From JAWLGZ01 sp041690635 (GTDB taxonomy: Bacteria > Pseudomonadota > Gammaproteobacteria > Thiohalomonadales > Thiohalomonadaceae): DNA of 64,000 nt. The notes below the pieces were generated by a model that saw only the letters and a list, made by a program, of their open reading frames with translations, was not told the DNA's origin and did not search any database. The translations under genes were made by a program, and so were the position numbers. Of the stretch, positions 28,926 through 35,815 are shown in pieces (positions within the stretch are counted from its first letter, which is position 1; every line of letters starts with the position of its first letter). The stretch covers positions 186,001-250,000 of the forward strand of contig JAWLGZ010000001.1 in NCBI GenBank assembly GCA_041690635.1, given 5' to 3'.

Positions 28926-28985
28926 CGGCCCGCTGCAAGTAGGTCAGTCAGACTCAACGCCTGACCGGGTTCAAGCAAGCGCACT
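28926..28985 (-). other. possible eroded attC between the DUF1801 and AraC genes
   Basis: A perfect R'-type core GTTGAGT (minus strand, 28952-28958) and a short GGTCAG/CTGACC stem are present, but the partner core is poor (CTTGAAC) and only about 20 bp away. Either an attC that lost its centre, or the three genes 27802-29339 form one cassette. Confidence 0.3.
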
Positions 28986-29339
28986 CTACATCTCGCCGGT
29001 CAGTGCAAGCGCCAACTTGACATATTCATGCACGCACTTAGCCTTGATGTCGTTCAACTCTCTAAGCTTGATATGCCGCCGATGCTTGCCGGTACCTTCA
29101 AGAACCCGTTGTGGGTCGGCCAATCTCGCCCCCTCACTGAACTCGAGAGAGACGTGGTGAGTGTGTGAGAACACTCCGCAGAACGCAACACTGGTAGAGA
29201 AGAGGATGCCACCATACTTCATTTCCTCTGTAACCCCTGGATGCGACGACAAGATGATTTCCCGCAGCTTCTGCACGATTGCATGGTGCTCCGTGCTCAG
29301 AATGAGCATATCAGCTAGGAACTTCTCAACGCGTTCCAA
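28986..29339 (-). CDS. DUF1801-family protein (cassette)
   Basis: 117-residue protein with the DUF1801/YdhG-like pattern: a long N-terminal helix, REIILSSHPGVTEEMKYGG and a beta core ending in a basic segment (TGKHRRHIKLRELNDIKAK). The family is small, cytoplasmic and of unknown function, and is common among integron cassettes. The TTG at 29339 has AAAGGGTGGTGG upstream and gives MERVEKFLADML; no ATG sits in a better place. It follows attC 29363-29449 by 24 bp. Confidence 0.8.
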   Translation of the reverse strand: MERVEKFLADMLILSTEHHAIVQKLREIILSSHPGVTEEMKYGGILFSTSVAFCGVFSHTHHVSLEFSEGARLADPQRVLEGTGKHRRHIKLRELNDIKAKCVHEYVKLALALTGEM

Positions 29340-29362
29340 GATTCCACCACCCTTTCATGAGT

Positions 29363-29449
29363 GCCCAACGACGCAAATCACCGGCGGCAAAAAGCATAGC
29401 GAGGAACGAGCGGCGCTTTTTGCCGTCCGCGTGAATTTGCTTGTTAGGC
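29363..29449 (-). other. attC site after the second methyltransferase cassette
   Basis: Minus-strand GCCTAAC (29443-29449) to GTTGGGC (29363-29369), 87 bp. GACGGCAAAAAGC pairs with GCTTTTTGCCG, GCAAAT with ATTTGC. Very similar in sequence to the site at 30216-30303. Confidence 0.9.
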
Positions 29450-29455
29450 AATCGC

Positions 29456-30190
29456 CTACTTTCGAGCAACAAAAACCATTTGGTGACAATGATATGGATC
29501 AATCTTTTCTAATGGTTTTTGCATAAAATTAGGAAATGGATATAAGCCATATCCATAACCTTTTACCTCCTCAAATCCCAGCATCGATAGGTAGGATTTT
29601 AGAACTTGAAAACTAAATACTACGAGATGCCGATGAACGGGTGTGTCTGTTTCGGCGTCCGGCTGTAAACTTTCATGGCTGACCTTGAATAATTCTTCTT
29701 TCTTTAACAGCGCATCGGAATCAGGATGCGGCCCACTCGATGGCATCTTTCCAGCTAAAATCAAGGCAGCCGTAAAATACGTGCTGATATTTGGTGTTAA
29801 TATCACCAATACCCCATCTTGTTCTAGGCAGCGATAGCATTCCCGGAGGTAGTTACATGGATTTAACAGATGCTCTAAAACAGATAAGCCAAAGATGCAT
29901 CTATATGACTGATCTTGATACTCCATATTTTTATTCAAGTCGCCCTGCAATACATTTAATCCTTTGTCGCGTGCTTTCTGCGCAAGATTTGCATTCCACT
30001 CTATCCCATCATATCTAGACTTATCCAATCCAATTCTCTTATACAGCAGGTCATATTTGCCACCTGAATGCGCTCCGCAATCTAGACATGCGCCATCATC
30101 TTGTAATGCACTTACGATCTCATCGTGCGCTCGACTGTACGCCTCTTGCATCGTCCGTTGATAAAGACTCTCGAAATACTTTTTTAGCAT
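29456..30190 (-). CDS. class I SAM-dependent methyltransferase (cassette)
   Basis: 244-residue protein with a methyltransferase-11/23-like core: CLDCGAHSGGKYDLLYKRIG (motif I) near residue 36, DGIEWNANLAQKARDKG, and FGLSVLEHLLNPCNYLREC near 105, where the VLEHL text is typical of enzymes acting on sugars or small molecules in surface-polysaccharide clusters. ATG at 30190 (MLKKYFESLYQ). Clearly AT-richer than the flanking chromosome, consistent with acquisition from another source. It is the second cassette from the integrase. Substrate unknown. Confidence 0.82.
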   Translation of the reverse strand: MLKKYFESLYQRTMQEAYSRAHDEIVSALQDDGACLDCGAHSGGKYDLLYKRIGLDKSRYDGIEWNANLAQKARDKGLNVLQGDLNKNMEYQDQSYRCIFGLSVLEHLLNPCNYLRECYRCLEQDGVLVILTPNISTYFTAALILAGKMPSSGPHPDSDALLKKEELFKVSHESLQPDAETDTPVHRHLVVFSFQVLKSYLSMLGFEEVKGYGYGLYPFPNFMQKPLEKIDPYHCHQMVFVARK

Positions 30191-30215
30191 TGCCAAGTTG
30201 CTCTGTGTCTTCTTT

Positions 30216-30303
30216 GCCTAACGCCGCAAATCACCGGCGGCAAAATGCAAAGCGACGAAGGAGCTGCGCGTTTTGCCGTCCGAGTGCATTTGCCTTGTTA
30301 GAA
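30216..30303 (-). other. attC site of the first cassette
   Basis: Minus-strand TTCTAAC (30297-30303) to GTTAGGC (30216-30222), 88 bp, with GACGGCAAAA/TTTTGCCG and GCAAATGCA/TGCATTTTGC arms. Nearly the same sequence as attC 29363-29449. Confidence 0.9.
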
Positions 30304-30312
30304 CATCCCCTA

Positions 30313-30780
30313 TCACCTACACCACTGTCGTTCACATGGAACCCCATCGTTATTACCATCCATTTTCGTATTTGGGCAATTTCTCAGAAAATAGGTTGCC
30401 TCTGCGCAGGAAGTCATTTGAGAACAGTGAGTTCTGCCATCACATCTGAATTGTTGGCTTGGTGTATTTGTTGCAAAAGCACTTGAGTTCGCGGGTGCTG
30501 AAAATGCTTCGTCTTGAAAAATCGAACTCAATGGAGCGATCGACGATACCCCACCGCTCATGTATGCAAAGATAGCCATTATTACAAATCCAAAGACTTG
30601 TATTTTGAATGGCCCCTTAGCATCTTGCCAATGAACGATTAAGTAGATTATCGCCACTGGCGCAATAAATAATACTGCAAGACCCCACAGAATACTTGTT
30701 CTGAAAGCCGCTATTAGCAAACCGATCCCACCAATAACAAATATTCCAAGGCCGATGTATAAAGCTATTTCACTCACCAT
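30313..30780 (-). CDS. membrane protein with C-terminal Excalibur domain (first cassette)
   Basis: 155-residue protein: three hydrophobic segments (about residues 5-27, 30-50 and 58-78), a serine/alanine-rich linker, then a cysteine-rich C-terminal Excalibur domain (CDGRTHCSQMTSCAEATYFL, then MDGNNDGVPCERQWC) whose DxNxDGxxCE loop resembles calcium-binding EF loops. ATG at 30780 has AAGGAAGAG upstream. The domain is usually secreted or periplasmic, so this half should face outwards. Next to attI, it is the most recently inserted cassette in a normal integron and would be expressed best. Role unknown. Confidence 0.82.
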   Translation of the reverse strand: MVSEIALYIGLGIFVIGGIGLLIAAFRTSILWGLAVLFIAPVAIIYLIVHWQDAKGPFKIQVFGFVIMAIFAYMSGGVSSIAPLSSIFQDEAFSAPANSSAFATNTPSQQFRCDGRTHCSQMTSCAEATYFLRNCPNTKMDGNNDGVPCERQWCR

Positions 30781-30795
30781 CTCTTCCTTTTTAAG

Positions 30796-31064
30796 TTCCA
30801 ACTATATGTAGACATATCAATAGCGGAATATCCGGGCAACCAACACCGGAAACTGTAACAGTTTTCGCTTCCAAACACTCGGTTACGGGTGACTGCTCGA
30901 AATTCATTTAGGTGTTTTATTCCGCTGGTTGGCGGCATAGCACCGGAAGTTGAATATCGGCGGCATAACACCCCGCACGAAATGGGCTTTTTCCCTCTAT
31001 ATCTCCAGCAGTTAGAGATATCCACAGGGAATATGCGGGGCGGCATTTGTAAGGGAGTGCAACC
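30796..31064. other. putative attI site and integrase promoter region
   Basis: A core site GTTGGAA (minus strand, 30796-30802) marks the junction with the first cassette. GGCGGCATAGCACC (30931-30944) and GGCGGCATAACACC (30959-30972) are direct repeats 28 bp apart, like the integrase-binding direct repeats of known attI sites. A palindrome ATATCTC/GAGATAT (30999-31021) within TCCCT/AGGGA arms lies just before intI and could be an operator. The intI ribosome site is AAGGGAG. No obvious LexA box was found. Confidence 0.55.
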
Positions 31065-31850
31065 ATGAATTCGGAGTCCGCCCCTAACCGCCCACCGCGT
31101 CTCCTTCAGCAGGTCCGAGATCGAGTGCGCGCACTGCATTACAGCTATCGAACCGAGCAGGCGTACAGCTACTGGATACGTTATTTCATCCGCTTCTCCG
31201 GCATGCGTCATCCGAGTGAAATGGGGAAGCCGGAAGTGGAGCGGTTCCTTTCCTATCTTGCCGTTGAGCGGCGTGTGTCGGCATCCACCCAGAACCAGGC
31301 CTTGAGCGCATTGCTGTTCCTGTATCAAAAGGTGCTCGAACTTGATATCGGCTGGGTTGACGACGTTGTCCGCGCCAAGCGGCGCGAGCGGGTCCCCGTG
31401 GTGCTGACGCGGGATGAGGTGGCAGCGGTTCTCGGGCGTCTGCAAGGCCCGTACTGGCTCATGGCGAGCATGATGTATGGAACCGGGCTGCGGGTGATGG
31501 AGTGTCTGCGCCTGCGCATTCAGGACCTGGATTTCGGTTATCGGCAGATCGTGGTGCGCAACGGCAAGGGTGGCAAAGACCGTTTCGTACCCTTGCCGGA
31601 CTCGCTTACGGAACCGCTGCGCGGACAGATCGGGGCGGCACTTCGTGTGCGGGAGGCGGATGTGGCGGATGGGTTTGGCGAGGTCTCTTTGCCCAATGCG
31701 CTCGACCGGAAATATCCCGGTGTGCTGCAACGGGGGAGCGCGGCGGTACGCAGTCCGGTGGATTCGTTGGCGGGGGTTGTGTCGGGGTGTGGGGTTCGCG
31801 ATCCGGGGGCAAGCTACGGGACGGCGATGGCCGTTGTCCGCCTGGGGTAG
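31065..31850 (+). pseudogene. intI: integron integrase with internal in-frame deletion
   Basis: Tyrosine recombinase of the integron class, 261 residues against about 320-340 for intact enzymes. Present: the SAM-like N-terminal DNA-binding domain (YSYRTEQAYSYWIRYFIRFSG), box I with the first catalytic arginine (MYGTGLRVMECLRLRIQDLD) and the start of the IntI-specific region (GFGEVSLPNALDRKYP, near residue 215). The text then jumps to VLQRGSAAVRSPVDSLAG, which matches the usual C-terminal end just after the catalytic tyrosine. Box II (HxLRH) and that tyrosine are absent. The frame is kept, so roughly 90-100 codons seem deleted at about 31715-31724. It should not recombine. Confidence 0.82.
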
Positions 31851-32275
31851 GGGCGGGCTGTCGCTGGACTGGAATGAGGTATGGATGGCGATGGGTAGTT
31901 CTCTTTATTTTTATTGCGTCAGGGAGCACGCGATTTCTATGCGTGATTAAACGGCTAATTTGGGGTTGGGATCAACCCGGGGGCGGGAATGTGTCTTGAT
32001 TGTTAACTTTTGTGGGGCGAATTTTTCTGCCGATGCGATGGGGGGATTGGCGTTGGGGCAGTGTGGCGTGGCGGATTACGGCTTCGCCTAATCCGCCCTA
32101 CGGGTTGGTTTTTCCGCGAAAGCACAAGTGCGGATTGGCGTTGGGGTGCAGTCCGCTGGTATGCGGGCTGTTGATGGGGCGGCACGGCGGATTACGGCTT
32201 CGTCTAATCCGCCCTGCCGGGCTACCAGTCTACCTCCTGCATCCATGCAGTCGTCTCCCTGGGGGGGGGAGCCTC
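31851..32275. other. intI-hemN intergenic region with repeats
   Basis: About 425 bp with no gene seen. The part up to about 32030 follows the intI stop without recognisable features apart from AT-rich patches. From 32046 a repeat occurs twice (separate entry). A run of G (32259-32268) lies just before the hemN end. Confidence 0.5.
32046..32220. repeat. two copies of a GGCGGATTA/TAATCCGCC hairpin repeat
   Basis: Hairpins GGCGGATTA...TAATCCGCC at 32070-32097 and 32186-32213, each preceded by a GGATTGGCGTTGGGG unit (about 32045 and 32132), make two imperfect tandem units. This is a common REP-type element of gammaproteobacteria and may also act as a bidirectional terminator for hemN. Confidence 0.75.
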
Positions 32276-33658
32276 TTAGATGACTTTTGAGAAGCGCTGT
32301 TGGCTGCGTTCGCGCAGGTAGCGGTCGAACACCATGCAGATGTTGCGGATGAGGAGTTTGCCGGCGGGGCGGACGGTGACGGCGCCGGCGGAGAGGTCCA
32401 GCAGGCCGTCCTGCTCCATCGCCTTCAGTTCGGCAAGTTCGGTGGCGAAGTAGTCGTCGAAGGTGATGGCGAAGCGCTCTTCGATGCGCGCCTTCTCCAG
32501 GTCGAAGTGGCAGATCAGTTGGGTGATCACCTCGCGCCGCAGCAGGTCGTCTGCACTCAGCTCCACGCCGCGGAAGACCGGGATCTTTCCCGCCGCCAGC
32601 CGCTCGTAGTAGGCGTCGGTCTCCTTCAGGTTCTGGCTGTAGCTGTCCCCCACCTTGCCGATGGAGGTGCTGCCCATGCCGATGAGGTCGCAGTCGGCGT
32701 GGGTGGAGTAGCCCTGGAAGTTGCGGTAGAGGGTGCCGGCCCGCTGCGCCACGGCCAGTTCATCGTCCGGCTTGGCGAAGTGGTCCATGCCGATGTAGAC
32801 GTAGCCGGCGGCGGTCAGCTTTTCGATGGTGAGCTGAAGGATGTTCAGCTTCTCCTGCGGTGCCGGCAGTTCGTCGGCATTGATGCGCCGCTGCGGCTTG
32901 AACAGCTCCGGCAGGTGGGCGTAGTTGAAGATGGAGAGCCGATCCGGTGCGATGGCGATCACCTTCTCCAGGGTGCGCCCGAAGCTCTCGAGGGTCTGGA
33001 ACGGCAGGCCGTAGATGAAGTCGAGGCTGATGGATTTGAACCCCGCCTCCCGTGCGGCCTGCAATGCGCCGAGGGTCTGCTCCTCCGACTGGATGCGGTT
33101 GACGGCCTTCTGCACCTTGGGGTCGAAGTCCTGCACGCCGAGGCTCATGCGGTTGAAGCCGAGCCGCCGCAGCAGGGCGATGGTGTCGGTCTTCACTTCG
33201 CGCGGGTCGATCTCGATGGAGTACTCGCCGCTGTCGTCCTCATGCAGGCGGAAGCACTCGCGGGTCTTGTCCATCAGCGCCTGCATCTCGTCGTGGCTGA
33301 TGAAGGTGGGGGTGCCGCCGCCCCAGTGGAGTTGATCCACCATCCGGTCGCGGTCGAACAGCGCCGCCTGCAATTCGATCTCCCGGTGCAGCCAGCCGAG
33401 GTAGGGGGCCGCCCGGGTCCGGTCCTTGGTGACCACCTTGTTGCAGCCGCAGTAGAAGCAGACCGTGTCGCAGAACGGGATGTGGAAATAGAGCGACAGC
33501 GGCCGCCCGTTCCCGTTGGTGTGCTCCGCCTGGCGGCGGTACTCCGCCTCGCCGAACCCCTCGTGAAACTGCACCGCCGTCGGGTAGGAGGTGTAGCGCG
33601 GGCCGGACTTGTCGTAGCGCCGGATGAGGTCGGGGTCGAAGACGATCTGCTGCTGCAT
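32276..33658 (-). CDS. hemN: oxygen-independent coproporphyrinogen III oxidase
   Basis: Radical SAM enzyme that converts coproporphyrinogen III to protoporphyrinogen IX without oxygen, in haem synthesis; 460 residues, normal for HemN. The cluster motif CDTVCFYCGC sits near residue 62, with the preceding YFHIPFC and the second glycine motif WGGGTPTF near 112. The HemN-specific N-terminus (DLIRRYDKSGPRYTSYPTA) separates it from HemW-like proteins. Start ATG at 33656-33658. The cytochrome-rich physiology suggested at 6663-10580 fits a need for haem under low oxygen. A small unknown gene lies just upstream. Confidence 0.95.
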   Translation of the reverse strand: MQQQIVFDPDLIRRYDKSGPRYTSYPTAVQFHEGFGEAEYRRQAEHTNGNGRPLSLYFHIPFCDTVCFYCGCNKVVTKDRTRAAPYLGWLHREIELQAALFDRDRMVDQLHWGGGTPTFISHDEMQALMDKTRECFRLHEDDSGEYSIEIDPREVKTDTIALLRRLGFNRMSLGVQDFDPKVQKAVNRIQSEEQTLGALQAAREAGFKSISLDFIYGLPFQTLESFGRTLEKVIAIAPDRLSIFNYAHLPELFKPQRRINADELPAPQEKLNILQLTIEKLTAAGYVYIGMDHFAKPDDELAVAQRAGTLYRNFQGYSTHADCDLIGMGSTSIGKVGDSYSQNLKETDAYYERLAAGKIPVFRGVELSADDLLRREVITQLICHFDLEKARIEERFAITFDDYFATELAELKAMEQDGLLDLSAGAVTVRPAGKLLIRNICMVFDRYLRERSQQRFSKVI

Positions 33659-33681
33659 GGGGACTCCGGAGTGGGATGAAA

Positions 33682-33999
33682 TCAGGCCGCGTCGATGTCG
33701 AGGCCCTTGCGGTGGGTCTCGTTGATGCGGGCAAGCAGCTTGGCAAACGGGATGCTGCGGCGGAAGCGGTTCACCAGCTTCATGTAGGGCAGGTCCTCGT
33801 TGGCGAAGTGGTAACTGCCGTCTGCCATGGAGGCGCGCAGTTCCGTGAGCGCCTTCTCCAGCGGTTCGAGGAAGACGTAGCGTGCGCCCTCCTCCTCGAT
33901 ATCGTAATCCAGCCCCGCACGCAGATCGTGCACTTCGCCGATCGCCTGCTCCACCAGACGCACATACTCTTCAGGTGTTCGGGGTCGTCGCTCTTCCAT
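33682..33999 (-). CDS. conserved hypothetical protein upstream of hemN
   Basis: 105-residue acidic, mostly helical, soluble protein (MEERRPRTPEEYVRLVEQAI; later MADGSYHFANEDLPYMKLVN and IPFAKLLARINETHRKG). I do not recognise a named family, though such a gene is often seen beside hemN in this group of bacteria. It lies 23 bp before hemN on the same strand, so they are probably co-transcribed. No cofactor motifs. Confidence 0.7.
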   Translation of the reverse strand: MEERRPRTPEEYVRLVEQAIGEVHDLRAGLDYDIEEEGARYVFLEPLEKALTELRASMADGSYHFANEDLPYMKLVNRFRRSIPFAKLLARINETHRKGLDIDAA

Positions 34000-34024
34000 C
34001 GTTCAATACCCTACAGTCGCAAAA

Positions 34025-34092
34025 AACATTATCACCACAGAGGCGCAGAGGTCACAGAGAAAAACAGTATGCAGTTACTCTCTGTGACAGGC
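34025..34092. repeat. dispersed CACAGAG/CTCTGTG repeat
   Basis: ACCACAGAGGCGCAGAGGTC and ACAGAGAA face CTCTCTGTGACAGG across about 25 bp. Same family as the elements at 711, 2703 and 12770. It fills the gap between prmB and the small gene at 33682. Confidence 0.6.
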
Positions 34093-34098
34093 CCGCTA

Positions 34099-35028
34099 TC
34101 AGGGGCCCGCCTGCTCGAACAAGGAGTGATACTCCGCCAGATCCTCGGCGGTCAACAGGAACACGCCGTGGCCGCCGCGCTCGAACTCCAGCCAGTTGAA
34201 CGGCACCTCCGGGAAACGTTCCGCCAGCGCCGGTTCGCTGTTACCCACTTCGACCACCAGGATGCCGCCCGGATTCAGGTGGTCGCGCGCATCCCGCAGC
34301 ATGCGTACCACGATATCGAGGCCGTCCTCACCCGCCTCGAGGGCGAGCGCAGGCTCGTGGCGGTACTCCGCAGGCAGCGCCGCCATATCCTCCGCATCCA
34401 CATAGGGGGGGTTGCTGACGATGATGTCGTAGCGCTCGCCGGCCAGGGCGGCGAACAGGTCCGACTGCACCAGCCGCACCTGCTCCTCGAGGCCGTGCCG
34501 CTCGACATTGCGGGTGGCCACGGCCAGCGCTTCCGCCGACAGGTCGGCCGCATCCACCTCCGCCCACGGCAGGGCGTAGGCCGCGGCGATGGCGATGCAG
34601 CCGGAGCCGGTGCAGAGATCCAGCACCCGCTCCACCGCTTCCGGGTCGACCCAGGGCTCGAATCCCGCCTCGATCAGTTCGGCAATCGGTGAACGGGGGA
34701 TCAGCACCCGCGGGTCCACATGGAACGGCAGCCCGGCAAACCAGGCCTCGCCGGTCAGATAGGGGGCCGGCAGCCGCTCCGTCACTCGCCGCTCCAGCAG
34801 CTCGGCTGCCGCCTGCCGCTCCCGCGTGGTGAGCCGCGCATCGAGATAGGGCTCAGGCACCTGCGGGGCAAGGTGCAGGGCGTGCAGCACCAGATAGGCC
34901 GCCTCGTCGAGGGCGTTGTCGGTGCCGTGACCAAAATGCAGGCCGGCGGCATTGAACCGACTGGCTCCCCAGCGGATGAAGTCACGGGCGGTCACCAGCT
35001 CGGTGACGGCCTCTTCGCTCAGGGTCAT
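34099..35028 (-). CDS. prmB: ribosomal protein L3 N5-glutamine methyltransferase
   Basis: Methylates a glutamine of large-subunit protein uL3. The 309-residue protein has an N-terminal helical domain (res 1-100), the SAM motif VLDLCTGSGCIAIAAAYA near 140, and the glutamine-binding NPPYVDAEDMAALP near 208. The NPPYVD form and the DLCTGSGCI spelling fit PrmB better than the release-factor enzyme PrmC. Start ATG at 35028, overlapping the mog stop by 4 bp, so the two are translationally coupled. Confidence 0.92.
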   Translation of the reverse strand: MTLSEEAVTELVTARDFIRWGASRFNAAGLHFGHGTDNALDEAAYLVLHALHLAPQVPEPYLDARLTTRERQAAAELLERRVTERLPAPYLTGEAWFAGLPFHVDPRVLIPRSPIAELIEAGFEPWVDPEAVERVLDLCTGSGCIAIAAAYALPWAEVDAADLSAEALAVATRNVERHGLEEQVRLVQSDLFAALAGERYDIIVSNPPYVDAEDMAALPAEYRHEPALALEAGEDGLDIVVRMLRDARDHLNPGGILVVEVGNSEPALAERFPEVPFNWLEFERGGHGVFLLTAEDLAEYHSLFEQAGP

Positions 35029-35576
35029 GGATTCGGGACTTTCGCGTGCTTGGGTCGGAATGCCTTCAGCACCGCCGGGTCGGTCTCAAGGAAAGGCCCC
35101 CCGATGAGGTCGATGCAGTAGGGCACCGCGGGAAACACAGCCTGCAGACAGTCGGCGATGGCCGAGGGCTTGCCGGGCAGGTTGATGATGAGGCTCTCGC
35201 CGCGGATACCGGCGATCTGCCGCGAGAGAATGGCGGTCGGCACCACCTTGAGCGACACCGCCCGCATCTGCTCGCCAAAGCCGTCGAGGATCTTGTCGCA
35301 CACCGCCTCGGTCGCCTCGGGGGTGATGTCCCGCGGCGCGGGGCCGGTCCCGCCGGTGGTCACCACCAGGCAACACCCCTCGTCGTCGCACAGGGTACGC
35401 AGCACCGCCTCCACCTGCGGTTGTTCGTCAGGCACCAGCCGCGCCACCGGCTCCCATGGCGTGGTGAGGATCTGTCCGAGCTGCTCATGTATGGCGGGGC
35501 CGCCCTGGTCCTCGTACTCACCGCGACTGGCGCGGTCGGAAACGGTGACGATGCCTATGCGAACGGGTGCTGACAT
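35025..35576 (-). CDS. mog: molybdopterin adenylyltransferase (MogA/MoaB type)
   Basis: Activates molybdopterin with ATP before molybdenum insertion. The 183-residue protein contains VTVSDRASRGEYEDQGGP at the N-terminus, the nucleotide-binding TTGGTGPAPRDITPEAT near 80, and the closing LIINLPGKPSAIADCL near 135; the length and the C-terminal region favour Mog over the shorter MoaB. Start ATG at 35576. Upstream of prmB with a 4-bp overlap. Confidence 0.92.
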   Translation of the reverse strand: MSAPVRIGIVTVSDRASRGEYEDQGGPAIHEQLGQILTTPWEPVARLVPDEQPQVEAVLRTLCDDEGCCLVVTTGGTGPAPRDITPEATEAVCDKILDGFGEQMRAVSLKVVPTAILSRQIAGIRGESLIINLPGKPSAIADCLQAVFPAVPYCIDLIGGPFLETDPAVLKAFRPKHAKVPNP

Positions 35577-35739
35577 GGGGAAATCCGTGCAGAAACTCAG
35601 GCCAGCAATGATACACCAACGTGACCGACCGCTCCTGTCGGAGAATATCGTGAGGAAACGCCGTCCGGCGCAATGAGATTACGCCCTTCGTTCCATGAAA
35701 CCTCGCAAGCGTAATGTCATTGCACCACTAGGCCGTTCC

Positions 35740-35782
35740 GAAGCGGCTGCGCCGCTGTTCGCCCGGAGGGCCGGGCTCCTAC
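35740..35782. repeat. half-copy of the GTAGGAGCCCG palindromic repeat
   Basis: Over 43 bp this matches the reverse complement of 12884-12926 with few differences (GAAGCGGCTG...GCCCGGAGGGCCGGGCTCCTAC). The other arm seen at 12944-12976 is missing here. The mog-amrS gap (35577-35815) shows nothing else. Confidence 0.65.
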
Positions 35783-35815
35783 TCGCCCGAATCACCACCC
35801 CGGCGCGCTTCACCT

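Larger units (their letters stand above)
24757..31850. mobile_element. chromosomal integron: minus-strand cassette array with defective integrase
   Basis: An intI-like gene on the plus strand is followed on its left by cassettes read away from it, the standard integron geometry. Eight attC-type sites are spaced at gene ends: 30216-30303, 29363-29449, 27611-27691, 26865-26920, 26106-26175, 25870-25924, 25204-25293 and 24757-24902. Genes are short, unrelated, often AT-richer than the host and start 20-50 bp from the preceding core site. Two cassette genes are frameshifted and the integrase has lost catalytic parts, so the array is probably fixed in place. Sites and a VOC gene at 18892-19354 suggest it once reached further left. 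Confidence 0.85.

Noticed and set aside
28952..28975. Functional attC between the DUF1801 and AraC genes
   Set aside because: One core is perfect, but the partner is poor and the distance about 20 bp; at best a relic.
31851..32045. Continuation of intI in another frame
   Set aside because: The C-terminal IntI text is already found in frame before 31850; no box II or tyrosine motif appears in any frame downstream.
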